Origin: Parvularculaceae bacterium
GTDB taxonomy: Bacteria; Pseudomonadota; Alphaproteobacteria; Caulobacterales; Parvularculaceae
Direction of reading: 5' to 3'
Assembly: GCA_028284065.1 (NCBI GenBank)
Contig: JANQSJ010000011.1
Span: 558,001-622,000 of the forward strand
Length of the DNA: 64,000 nt
This document shows positions 17,147 through 25,783 of this stretch, one piece after another. The notes beneath the pieces are model-generated. The model made no database searches. It had not been told where the DNA came from and was given only the letters and a program-made list of their open reading frames with translations. Position numbers and translations under genes: made by a program. Within the stretch, counting starts at the first letter, position 1; every line of letters begins with the position of its first letter.

Positions 17147-20100
17147 CTATCTGCCCGGCGGCGCCGGTTCTTCCTCCATCAGCTGTTCGCCCCCTTGCGA
17201 CGGGACGTTAGGCGGCGCGTCGTCTGCATCTTGATCTCGGCCGTCATCTTCGAACATGCGCCGCAACACGCCTGGCGTCAGGGCCGAAAGCGGGTTCACA
17301 GAGATGGTCGGCTGTCGCACGGCGCCGCTGACATCGTATGACAGGGCGAACAGCCCCTCTCCGCTTCGATTGACGAAGAGGTCGCCGATAAGCGGCGTGC
17401 GGCCGAGGAGCGAGTTGACGCCATAAGCGGGGGCGACGGCGCCGAAGAGGTCGACGCCGCCGTCGCCGCCATAGGCGATGCGGCCGCTCGCGGTCATGCC
17501 GACCGACGGGCCGACAGCCTTGAAGCCCTCAATGTCGACCGCGCCATTGGAAAAAGCGAATCTCGCATCCGCCTCGCTGAAGGCGATTCCGTCGCCGGTG
17601 AGGAGATCGGACAATCCCGGCAGCGATCCGGCGGCGAAGATGCGCGCCAGCAGCGGCGCCCGCCGAATACGGAAGTTACGCGCCTCAACGCGTCCCCCGG
17701 GCGCATCCGCGACCTGATCGCCAAGCGGGACTAGGACCCCCCCTTCGCCGCCCTCGACCGACGTCACCTCGAAAACCCCGGCAAGCAAGTCGCCTACATT
17801 CTCCGTATCAAGCTTAATCCTTCGAGCGCGCTCCGCGCCCGAGCCTCCGGTTGCAGCCTCCTCAAGCGCAATGGAGAGGCCCGCGCCGTCAACGCCGCGG
17901 GCCGAGAAGTCTAACCGATCCAGACGATTTTCCGCGCGCCGGAAATCAAGCGCGGCGTCGCGCAATTCGACCCCGCCGCGCAAACCGAGTTCATCAAGCC
18001 TCGCGGCCAGCGCAAGGGGAGGCTGCGGCGCCCGCGCGGCCGGCGCTGTCGGGTCGGCCGCGGCCTTGGCCGCGGATGATGACGCCGCCACTCCTGCATT
18101 CGCGCCGCTCATGAACGCGTCGATCCCGCCGCCAATGTTCAGGCGTCGTCCCGAAATTTGGGCGTCAAGTCCTCCGCCGTCCAGCCGACGCGCGGTCAGG
18201 GTGAGGTCTGCCGCCTCGCCGAACCTGACGGAGTCGAAAGTCGCCGTGCGAAGCGCGCCGGTTTGATCAAGCGTCAGCCGTCCGTCAACGGAGAGGTTAG
18301 CCCCGGTCGCATCAATGGCGACGTTGATGGCGCCGTCAGGCTCAAACCCTAGTTCGGCGCCGAGGCGGGCGCCCGCGCCCGGCGGCTTCAGCCAGCCGAT
18401 CTGGTCAAACGCCAATGAACATCGCGTCAGGTCAGCGTCGACATCGACCTGCCGCACTTCGCCCAGATCGCCACGGACCTCCACGGCGAACGGCGCTTCG
18501 CCCCGCATGTAGCGACGGATGGGGACCCCAAAGACGTCGGCAAGCGCCGGACCGAACGCGCCCTCAATGGTCACCACGGTGCGATCCCCTGGCCCCGCGA
18601 ACTTTTGCAGCCAGTCGATCGCCACCGGCGCGCCGCCGAGCGCGCCTTTCCCGTCAATCCGCATTTCGCCGGTGGCGACGCGCACCCGCGCGGACGCGCC
18701 AATCAGGCTAGCCTCGCGGAATATGTCGCGGACGGAAAGTTCGTCAAAGGCCGCATCAGCCTCATAGCGGTAGGACGAGCGCGGCGCATCCGACTGGTTA
18801 GGCCGGATGATTTGCGCCTTGACCGTTCCTTCGCCTGCGAATTGCTCGGGCGCAAAGGGCCGGTCTTTCAGGACCGCAAGCGGCGGGTCATTCAGTATTT
18901 CAAGGATATCGCCAGCGTCGCCAATCGCCTCGAAGTCGAACGTTGCGGGCGCTCCCTTGGGGCGCAAGATAGGAATGGACACTTTGCCTTGCGCGAGCCG
19001 GACCGCGCCTATCTCTCCCCCCGTTGCTTCGAATACGAACGAGTTGCCCCGCAGCACGCCTTCGCCGGAGACGCCTTGCAGCGGCCGCATGCCGGGGGCG
19101 TAGGTGACTTCCGCCTTCGAAGCGTTGAACTTCAGCGCAAGCGCCGCATCGGGCATAATCGCCCCGCCGTCGACCGCGCCAGGCGCAAGATCTAGGTCGG
19201 CGGAGATGCCGGCGAAGACGCCGCCATCGACCCGCTCGGCCACAAAGCGCCGCGCCGCCCAGGCTGCGCCGGTCGGCCAAAGCGACAAGACTTCGCGCCG
19301 CGTCAGATCGCCATCAATCGCAATTTGGCCGACGATGCCGGGAGACGATCGTGGCGGCGCTTCGAATGCGAGCGCGCCTGAGGCCTCGGCGCCGAAAAGC
19401 TCAACCCGGATACGGTCGAATGCAAAGCGACGTGCGGCCGGATGTAGCCCGCCTGCGAACTCCGCAGCGTCGATCCGCACACGTTTGTCGCCTTCGGCCG
19501 CCGGCAGATCCGCGGCGTCTATATCGACCCCGAACCGCCATTCGCCGGAGAGCTTGCGCGCGAGCGTCGCTGATCCGGATGCGGAGAGCGTCGTACCGTC
19601 GATCGAGAATCGATCAACTTTGTAAAATCCGGATGCGCCCTGACCCGGGTCGAACGCCATGGAAAGCGCAGCGCTATCAAGATCCAGCATGCGAGGGGTA
19701 GGACCGTCAATCGTCAGGACGCCGGCGCCGGCTTCGCCCACTATTCGCGAACTCTTTACTTCACCGTCTACGGATAATCTGACTTCGGCGACGCCGGAAA
19801 CCATGCTAGACAGGCGCACGGGCTGCGGCCCGATGAACACTTCCGCGATGTCGCCAAGGGGAGCTTCGCGAACGTCCAGCTTGGCGAACGCCTCCCGCGC
19901 AGCAATGTCGTAATTGGCGGAGAATGCGATCGAGGCTGCCCCGCCGGCGGCGTCAAACGCGCCGTCGGCGCGCGCGGCGTAGCCGCTATCCGTACGCCGA
20001 ACGCTTGCCGAAGCGTCCGTCGCGACCCAGGATCGGCCCGACGCTTCGTCGAGAAAGTCAATCCGTAAGCTGCGTAAATCGGCGCGCTTGAAGGCGCCGC

Positions 20101-20593
20101 GCAGAACGGGACCCCCGGTCAAATTCTCGAGCACGTCCGCAGGGCCCCGCCAATTCGGCCCGTAATCGATATCGTATCGACGATCCGCGCGGCGCACGAC
20201 GCGCAGGCTTGCGTCGTCGACCGAGATGTCGTGGGGACCGAACCGACCCTTGATGACGTCGTCGCCATGAAAAGCGAAGCGTGCGGTCGAAAAGCGCGCA
20301 AGCTCAGCGCCGTCGGCGTCAAGCGCCGCGACATTCGACACCTTTATAATGATGGCCTCGCGGCCAGGCTCGCGCTCCAGGGTGACGGCGCCGACCCGCA
20401 TCTCGGCGACGACCGGCGAGAAACGCGCGCCGGCCCACTCGGCCAGAGGCCGCGCGAACGCAAGGTTCTGGGGCTCGCGTTCGGCGCGCTTGAGCGTCAA
20501 CGCTCCCGCTAACGCCAACGCAAGCAGGACAATTGCGAGCGCGGCGCATACGGCGCCCGCTCCGATCGCGCAGGTGCGAAAGACTGTCGCCAA
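17147..20593 (-). CDS. large AsmA-like/YhdP-type protein (DUF3971)
   Basis: 1148 residues. One N-terminal transmembrane helix (about 10-33, VCAALAIVLLALALAGAL) is followed by more than a thousand residues of repetitive beta-rich sequence. The C terminus reads GRIAYGGDGGVDLFGAVAPA, LIGDLF and a beta-strand-Pro-rich tail, as in DUF3971/AsmA-like proteins. From family knowledge these form long groove-like bridges between inner and outer membranes and help move phospholipids, which fits with the Mla operon later in the window. A low-complexity Ala-rich linker lies around 880-920. It is monocistronic and divergent from the peroxiredoxin. Confidence 0.82.
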   Translation of the reverse strand: MATVFRTCAIGAGAVCAALAIVLLALALAGALTLKRAEREPQNLAFARPLAEWAGARFSPVVAEMRVGAVTLEREPGREAIIIKVSNVAALDADGAELARFSTARFAFHGDDVIKGRFGPHDISVDDASLRVVRRADRRYDIDYGPNWRGPADVLENLTGGPVLRGAFKRADLRSLRIDFLDEASGRSWVATDASASVRRTDSGYAARADGAFDAAGGAASIAFSANYDIAAREAFAKLDVREAPLGDIAEVFIGPQPVRLSSMVSGVAEVRLSVDGEVKSSRIVGEAGAGVLTIDGPTPRMLDLDSAALSMAFDPGQGASGFYKVDRFSIDGTTLSASGSATLARKLSGEWRFGVDIDAADLPAAEGDKRVRIDAAEFAGGLHPAARRFAFDRIRVELFGAEASGALAFEAPPRSSPGIVGQIAIDGDLTRREVLSLWPTGAAWAARRFVAERVDGGVFAGISADLDLAPGAVDGGAIMPDAALALKFNASKAEVTYAPGMRPLQGVSGEGVLRGNSFVFEATGGEIGAVRLAQGKVSIPILRPKGAPATFDFEAIGDAGDILEILNDPPLAVLKDRPFAPEQFAGEGTVKAQIIRPNQSDAPRSSYRYEADAAFDELSVRDIFREASLIGASARVRVATGEMRIDGKGALGGAPVAIDWLQKFAGPGDRTVVTIEGAFGPALADVFGVPIRRYMRGEAPFAVEVRGDLGEVRQVDVDADLTRCSLAFDQIGWLKPPGAGARLGAELGFEPDGAINVAIDATGANLSVDGRLTLDQTGALRTATFDSVRFGEAADLTLTARRLDGGGLDAQISGRRLNIGGGIDAFMSGANAGVAASSSAAKAAADPTAPAARAPQPPLALAARLDELGLRGGVELRDAALDFRRAENRLDRLDFSARGVDGAGLSIALEEAATGGSGAERARRIKLDTENVGDLLAGVFEVTSVEGGEGGVLVPLGDQVADAPGGRVEARNFRIRRAPLLARIFAAGSLPGLSDLLTGDGIAFSEADARFAFSNGAVDIEGFKAVGPSVGMTASGRIAYGGDGGVDLFGAVAPAYGVNSLLGRTPLIGDLFVNRSGEGLFALSYDVSGAVRQPTISVNPLSALTPGVLRRMFEDDGRDQDADDAPPNVPSQGGEQLMEEEPAPPGR

Positions 20594-20755
20594 ACCTGGT
20601 CCTTCACTCCCCCATCGGCCGCAGCACAGACGATCGCCCGGAAGGCGTCAATGAAAACGCGCTTTAGCATCCAGCGACGCCGCGCCCTCTTTCGCTGCTA
20701 GTTGGCGATCGGATATGACGCGGGCCGACTTTCCATTCAACCGAGGAGCGGGAAA

Positions 20756-21229
20756 TTGGCCAAAGAGCTGCGCGAGGGACTGAAAGCGCCTGCATTTACG
20801 ATGCCGACGGACGGCGGAGGGAGCGCATCGCTAAAGGATTACGCCGGACGTATGCTTGTTCTTTACTTTTACCCCAAGGACGACACGTCAGGATGCACCA
20901 AGCAGGCGATCGCCTTTAGCGGCATGGCCGAGGATTTCGCAGCCGCGGGGGCGGACATTCTCGGCGTATCCGCCGATCCGGTCGCGAAGCATGAAAAGTT
21001 CAAGGCCAAGCACGATCTTACGATATCGCTTGCGTCAGACGAGGATCACGACGTGCTCGAAAAGTATGGCGTGTGGGTTGAGAAGAGCATGTACGGCAAG
21101 AAATACATGGGCATTGAGCGCTCCACCTTCCTGATCGACGGCGAGGGACGCATCGCCCGGATTTGGCGGAAAGTGAAAGTGCCGGGCCATGTGGAGGAGG
21201 TCCTCGGCGCCGCGCGGGCGCTGGGGTGA
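20756..21229 (+). CDS. bcp: Bcp-type thioredoxin-dependent peroxiredoxin
   Basis: 157 residues from a TTG start at 20756. This start is chosen because GAGGAG lies 7 bases upstream and the length then matches Bcp; an alternative TTG at 20702 has no such site. The peroxidatic cysteine is Cys47 in DDTSGCTKQA. The second cysteine found five residues later in E. coli Bcp is absent (Ala/Ile), so this is a one-cysteine form. LYFYPKDDT and FLIDGEGRI are typical. It reduces peroxides in the cytoplasm. Its stop overlaps the GTG start of the ferritin-like gene (GTGA). Confidence 0.92.
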   Translation: MAKELREGLKAPAFTMPTDGGGSASLKDYAGRMLVLYFYPKDDTSGCTKQAIAFSGMAEDFAAAGADILGVSADPVAKHEKFKAKHDLTISLASDEDHDVLEKYGVWVEKSMYGKKYMGIERSTFLIDGEGRIARIWRKVKVPGHVEEVLGAARALG

Positions 21230-22038
21230 GCGCCGCCAGATCCCATCGCCGGCTCGCCCTGGCGGTGCTTAAGGCGGCCGAACCGCATGAGAAGATGGCG
21301 GCGGCCGCCAAGGCGATGTCGGCGATCGACGACATAGAAATAGACGTGAATCCCGATTTGACGCCGCCTCGCAGGCCGGCGCGGCCATCGCGTCCCATTC
21401 TGGCCGCTCCGGGCCAGGTGGCGCGCCGCCGGTTGAATACGGAAAAAGGCCGCGCGGCGCTCCTCCACGCGATTGCGCATATCGAGCTGAACGCGATTGA
21501 TCTCGCCTTCGACCTCGCGGCTCGATTCGCCGGCGACGTAGCTGCCGCGGGCCTGGATGCCTGCGCTTTCGTGCGCGACTGGTTCGAAGTGGGCGCCGAC
21601 GAGGCGCGGCATTTTGCGCTGCTTGAGGCGCGGCTCAGAGAGTTAGGCGAATCATACGGCGATTTTCCCGCCCATGACGGGCTCTGGGCGGCCGCGGAGG
21701 CGACGCGCGATGATGTCCTCGCCCGACTTGCGGTTGCGCCCATGGTGCTGGAGGCGCGCGGCCTCGACGTGACGCCCGCGATGATTGATCGGCTTGAAAG
21801 GGCGGGCGATTCGACGAGCGGGGCGGCATTGAAAGTGATCTACGCCGAGGAAATCGATCATGTTCGAAAGGGAGCGCACTGGTTCAATGCGATCTGCGCC
21901 GTCCGCGGCCTGCCGCCGGAAGGCACCTTTCAGAGTCTGGTGCGAGAACGTTTCGCAGGCAAACTAAAGCCGCCGTTTAACGCTCCGGCGCGAACGGAAG
22001 CCGGCCTTGAGCCTGGCCTCTATGAACCGCTCGCCTGA
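21226..22038 (+). CDS. DUF455 ferritin-like domain protein
   Basis: 270 residues from a GTG at 21226 that overlaps the bcp stop; a longer frame upstream would run over bcp. Helix motifs carry metal-type ligands: HAIAHIELNAIDLA, VGADEARHF and IYAEEIDHVRKG. Together they give the E...ExxH pairs of a di-iron four-helix bundle. Members are uncharacterised but are often near oxidative-stress genes, and coupling to bcp supports such a role. Residues 1-50 are Ala/Arg-rich and less conserved. Confidence 0.83.
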   Translation: MSAARSHRRLALAVLKAAEPHEKMAAAAKAMSAIDDIEIDVNPDLTPPRRPARPSRPILAAPGQVARRRLNTEKGRAALLHAIAHIELNAIDLAFDLAARFAGDVAAAGLDACAFVRDWFEVGADEARHFALLEARLRELGESYGDFPAHDGLWAAAEATRDDVLARLAVAPMVLEARGLDVTPAMIDRLERAGDSTSGAALKVIYAEEIDHVRKGAHWFNAICAVRGLPPEGTFQSLVRERFAGKLKPPFNAPARTEAGLEPGLYEPLA

Positions 22039-22258
22039 ATTCCGCGCCCGTTTCAAAATCATCCGACCCAGCTCGGCGCGATCTATGCACCCAAAAACCT
22101 CACCGATCCGTAAGAAATTCGGGAAAGGCTTTGCGCGTCGTTAAAATTCTGGGGCCTACGGTCATGTCAACTGTTGAAGAGTCGCGGATTTTCGGCTGCT
22201 ATGTCTCTCGGGGTGTGGTCGTCGCTTACGGCGAAGGGTGTGTTGAGGGCGTTCAAGC

Positions 22259-23584
22259 ATGAGCCGCAGGTCCGGCAAGACGGCGCGTTTCATTAGCCGT
22301 TTTTTCAAAGAGCGCCAGATTTACCATCGCAGCGACGGCGTCGTTCACTTCATCGCCATGTCGACGCGCACGCAGATTGCGCTCGCCGTCGTTATCGCCG
22401 CCGCCCTGATGTGGGTGGCGTACGCGTCCGTTAACGTTGTCTTCAAAGAGCAGATCATCGTCGCGAAGGACCGCAATGAGCGGGTGCAGCGCGATTCGTA
22501 TGAACGCAAGCTTGAACGCGCTCATCGGGCCTACAACGATATGAACGAGCTGAATGTGGTTCTTCAGGAGGAGTTTGACGAGGCGATGAGCGAGATCGCC
22601 AGCCGCCACCAGACCCTTCGAAATATGGTCGAGAGCAAGACGGCGGTGGACGAAGCGATTGAATCGTTGACCCAGAACCTCTCCGAGGCTGGATTCCCGA
22701 ACGGCCAGCGGCCATCGAACAGCAATCGCATCATGATCGATCTTACGCCGGCCGAGCCTGCGCCGCGGCGCTCTCGCATCTCGGTGCTCGAGCGAGAGGC
22801 GACGCAGGAGGCGAAAGCGGCAGGCGGCGAGACCCGCGCTATCCCCTCGAACAGCCTAGCGGCGGAGTCACTGGCGAAGCTCGATTCGGCAGCGCAGCAA
22901 CTTTACACAGAGCAGATGCTTTTGCTCGCGCGCGTTGAGGAGACAGCGGAGCGGCGCATCGCGGAACTCAGCTACATTCTCAAGACCACGGGCGTTTCTG
23001 CGGATCGCCTGACGACTCCGCGCAAAATCTCCAATGACATCCTCGCCCAGGGCGGGCCGTTTATTGACCCGGGCAACGTCGCCCGGGCGTCGACGAATTT
23101 CTTTCGCCGGACCAATCGCGCCGGCCTTATGATTGAGGAGCTGTCTCGCCTTACGGCCACCATCGACAATATTCCGCTGTCCTCGCCAGTGATTGCGCCA
23201 CGGCGCCAGACAAGCGGCTTCGGCGTCAGGCGGGATCCCTTCAATGGGCGCGCCTCCCAACACTACGGGCTTGATTTTGCTGCGAAATGGGCCTCGCCGA
23301 TAGTCGCCACCGCGCCGGGGGTCGTCAAATATGCCGGCCGTCGCGCAGGTTTCGGCCGCACGGTCGAAATCGACCATGGCAATGGATTCGTGACGCGTTA
23401 TGCCCATTTACATAAATCTGTGGTCAAATCCGGTCAGAAGGTGAAGCTTCATCAGAAGATCGGCGAGCTCGGAAACAGCGGGCGCAGCACAGGCCCCCAT
23501 GTCCACTATGAGGTCCTATACAAGGGTCGGCCGAAGGATCCGGAGAAGTTCATAGAGGCGGGCAGGTATGTTTTCGAAAGCTAA
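22259..23584 (+). CDS. M23-family murein endopeptidase, membrane anchored
   Basis: 441 residues. A cytoplasmic basic N terminus precedes a transmembrane helix (about 38-60, IALAVVIAAALMWVAYASV) and a coiled-coil region (about 70-240). The C-terminal LytM domain (about 310-430) has the zinc motif QHYGLDFA and the HVHYE motif, with GNSGRSTGP between. It cleaves peptide cross-bridges in the periplasm or activates other hydrolases. Its last 17 bases overlap the bactofilin gene, an arrangement known in stalked and budding alphaproteobacteria, where a bactofilin positions the peptidase (LmdC-BacA type). A GAGGG ribosome site precedes the ATG. Confidence 0.9.
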   Translation: MSRRSGKTARFISRFFKERQIYHRSDGVVHFIAMSTRTQIALAVVIAAALMWVAYASVNVVFKEQIIVAKDRNERVQRDSYERKLERAHRAYNDMNELNVVLQEEFDEAMSEIASRHQTLRNMVESKTAVDEAIESLTQNLSEAGFPNGQRPSNSNRIMIDLTPAEPAPRRSRISVLEREATQEAKAAGGETRAIPSNSLAAESLAKLDSAAQQLYTEQMLLLARVEETAERRIAELSYILKTTGVSADRLTTPRKISNDILAQGGPFIDPGNVARASTNFFRRTNRAGLMIEELSRLTATIDNIPLSSPVIAPRRQTSGFGVRRDPFNGRASQHYGLDFAAKWASPIVATAPGVVKYAGRRAGFGRTVEIDHGNGFVTRYAHLHKSVVKSGQKVKLHQKIGELGNSGRSTGPHVHYEVLYKGRPKDPEKFIEAGRYVFES

Positions 23585-24197
23585 AACGAAACAAACGGCT
23601 ACCGACGAACGCGCGAAATCCGCGGTCGCGGAAACGCCTCCTTCCGCGGCGGCTGCGGCGCCATCAAAAAGGTCGAGCGCGATGAAATCAGCGGGCGTCC
23701 CGTCTATCATTTCCGCCGATGTGGTCGTCCGCGGCAACATCGACTCCGCCGGCGAGGTTCAGCTTGACGGTGAGCTTGTGGGCGACGTCCGCTCGGCCAT
23801 CCTTATCGTTGGCGAGAAAGCGACCGTTAGAGGCGAAATCATCTGCGAAAACGTGACCGTGCGCGGCCGGGTTGAAGGCGGCATTCGCGCCAAGAGCGTC
23901 ACGCTGGCGTCCACCGCCCACATTGAAGGCGACATCCTGCATAGTTCGCTCGCGGTTGAGAGCGGCGCGCATTTCGAGGGTAATTGCCGCCATTCCGACG
24001 ACCCGCTGTCCGATTCGTCCGCTAGCGATTTCCGCAAGTCGCGCCCTTCCGGCCCAGCCCCGCGGCCGGCGCCGCAGCCATCACGCGAGCCGGCGGTTGA
24101 TGCCGACGCAGACGCATCGCCGCGCCCGGCCGCCGTTGGCGGGGCGAACGACGCGCCATCCTTCCTCAGCCCGACGCGGACGTCGCCGCTACGCTAA
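23568..24197 (+). CDS. bacA: bactofilin
   Basis: 209 residues. A disordered Ala/Ser/Lys N terminus leads to the bactofilin core (about 45-145), a right-handed beta-helix with a strand repeat every 17-18 residues (GNIDSAGEVQLDGELVGDV, EKATVRGEIICENVTVRGRV, GGIRAKSVTLASTAHIEGDI). A Pro/Ala-rich tail follows. Bactofilins polymerise without nucleotide into membrane-bound filaments that localise cell-wall enzymes. It overlaps the M23 gene by 17 bases in a different frame. The symbol follows the family; orthology to a specific Caulobacter paralogue (BacA or BacB) is not shown. Confidence 0.9.
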   Translation: MFSKAKTKQTATDERAKSAVAETPPSAAAAAPSKRSSAMKSAGVPSIISADVVVRGNIDSAGEVQLDGELVGDVRSAILIVGEKATVRGEIICENVTVRGRVEGGIRAKSVTLASTAHIEGDILHSSLAVESGAHFEGNCRHSDDPLSDSSASDFRKSRPSGPAPRPAPQPSREPAVDADADASPRPAAVGGANDAPSFLSPTRTSPLR

Positions 24198-24515
24198 GCC
24201 GCGATCTGCGGGGCCCTCGACAACGCGTCCCTTATGTCGTCGTCCGTCATCTGACATTTTAAGGCGCTATGCCGCTCAGGGCAATCCCGGTTGAGCGCCC
24301 GGAGACGCTCGCAAACTACTATGCAACGTAAGGCTTTCGACAATAGCGGCGTTTCATTGCGCCGTTCGCGTTGGAAGCGGTCCAGACAAGCGACCCTAGT
24401 CTATTGATTGCGCGAGTTGTTGCGCGAACCCGTTCAGCGCCCCAACGCGCTTGACGCCACTTTCACCGCAAGCCTCTCTAATCGACACAAAGCGAGTTTC
24501 ATTCTCGCGAGGGCG
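24198..24515. other. intergenic region between convergent bactofilin and prfB
   Basis: 318 bases where the bactofilin (plus) and prfB (minus) transcripts meet. No gene is supported. A short direct repeat TTGCGCGA occurs twice with 4 bases between at about 24409-24428. No clear intrinsic terminator with a T-run was found in either direction. Confidence 0.35.
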
Positions 24516-25623
24516 CTATTGCGCACCGCCGACCCGTTGCGCGAGCGCGGCCGTCAGAAACGGATCGATCGCGCCGTCCAGCACATCGTCCGGACTCGGG
24601 CTTTCAACCTGCGTGCGCAGGTCCTTCACCATCTGATAGGGCTGCAAGACATAGCTGCGGATCTGGTGGCCCCAGCCAATGTCTGTTTTGGCCGCAGCGT
24701 CCGCGGCGGCGGCCTCCTCCCGCTTCTGCAGCTCCAGCTCGTAAAGCCGCGCGCGCAGCATGTTCCACGCCGTCGCCCGGTTCTTGTGCTGGGAGCGCTC
24801 GTTCTGGCATTGCACCACGATGCCCGTCGGCTCATGGGTGATACGCACCGCGGAGTCCGTCGTATTGACGTGCTGACCGCCGGCGCCTGAGGCGCGGAAC
24901 GTGTCGATCCGGCAGTCGCTTTCATTCACTTCGATCTCGATCCTGTCGTCAATTTCGGGGTAGACCCAGACCGACGCGAATGATGTGTGGCGGCGCGCAT
25001 TGGAATCGTAGGGCGAGATCCGAACGAGGCGATGGACGCCGGATTCAGTTTTCATCCATCCGTAGGCGTTGTGTCCGCGCACATGAACAGTGGCCGACTT
25101 GATGCCCGCTTCTTCGCCCGGCTGTTCGTCGATGACGTCGACCTTGAAGCCGCCTTTTTGCGCCCAGCGCACATACATGCGCAACAACATCGACGCCCAA
25201 TCATTTGACTCCGTCCCGCCTGCGCCCGGGTGCACTTCGAGGTAACAATTATTGGCGTCGGCCTCGCCGGAAAGAAGCGCCTCCGTCTCCGCCTTCGCCG
25301 CGCGCTCGGCGAGCGCGCGCAATAGGCCGTCTACCTCCTCGGTCGCGGCCTCGTCGGATTCCGCCTCGGCGAGTTCGGCAAGCTCCAGAAGATCTGAAAG
25401 CTCATCGGCAATCTCGCTGACCGCCGCAATCTGGCCGGCGAGCGACGTCCGCTCCTGCATTAGTTTTTGCGCGGCTTCCGGATCGTTCCAGAGGTTCGGA
25501 TCCTCCGCCTGCGCGTTCAGCTCTTCCAGGCGGCTCGTCGCGACATCCCAGTCAAAGACGCCTCCTCAGCAGCGAAACCGACTGCTTGATTTGATCGGCG
25601 AGGTGTTCGAATTCAGCGCGCAT
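24516..25623 (-). CDS. prfB: peptide chain release factor 2, with programmed +1 frameshift
   Basis: The gene runs from ATG at 25623 to 24516. The first 24 codons ([15 protein letters not shown]...) end in an in-frame TGA at 25554-25552. A +1 shift at CTT-TGA-C continues as [14 protein letters not shown] into the long second frame, giving about 368 residues, normal for RF2; a start at the internal ATG 25460 would give a truncated 314-residue protein. Domain 2 has the stop-codon tripeptide as SPY (usual SPF), and domain 3 has [10 protein letters not shown] with the catalytic GGQ. It releases peptides at UGA and UAA. It lies 160 bases downstream of mrcA on the same strand. Feature coordinates include the one skipped base. 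Confidence 0.95.
25552..25566 (-). promoter_or_regulatory. prfB autoregulatory +1 frameshift site
   Basis: Read on the minus strand the site is AGGAGG-CGT-CTT-TGA-C. A full Shine-Dalgarno core (25566-25561) lies three bases before the slippery CTT codon (25557-25555), which is followed directly by TGA (25554-25552) and C. This is the classic RF2 feedback element: low RF2 leaves the ribosome paused at the weak UGAC stop, so it slips forward and makes more RF2. Spacing is the same as in E. coli (AGGGGG-TAT-CTT-TGA-C). Confidence 0.96.
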
Positions 25624-25783
25624 GTGGGATCCTGAACTGTGCGGCCGCCAGCGCGCCAACGAAAATGTCGTTGGCGACGCAAGGGGCAATTGTTAGGGCC
25701 GCCTCACCGAGAAGCTACGAACAGGGCGGCGGCGGTTATGTCGATTGACCGGGCGCGCTTCGTCAAGTCGAAACCGAGCATCC

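Noticed and set aside
24516..25460. prfB as a truncated 314-residue gene starting at 25460, or as a frameshift mutation
   Set aside because: The upstream 24 codons, Shine-Dalgarno and CTT-TGA-C site show normal programmed frameshifting.
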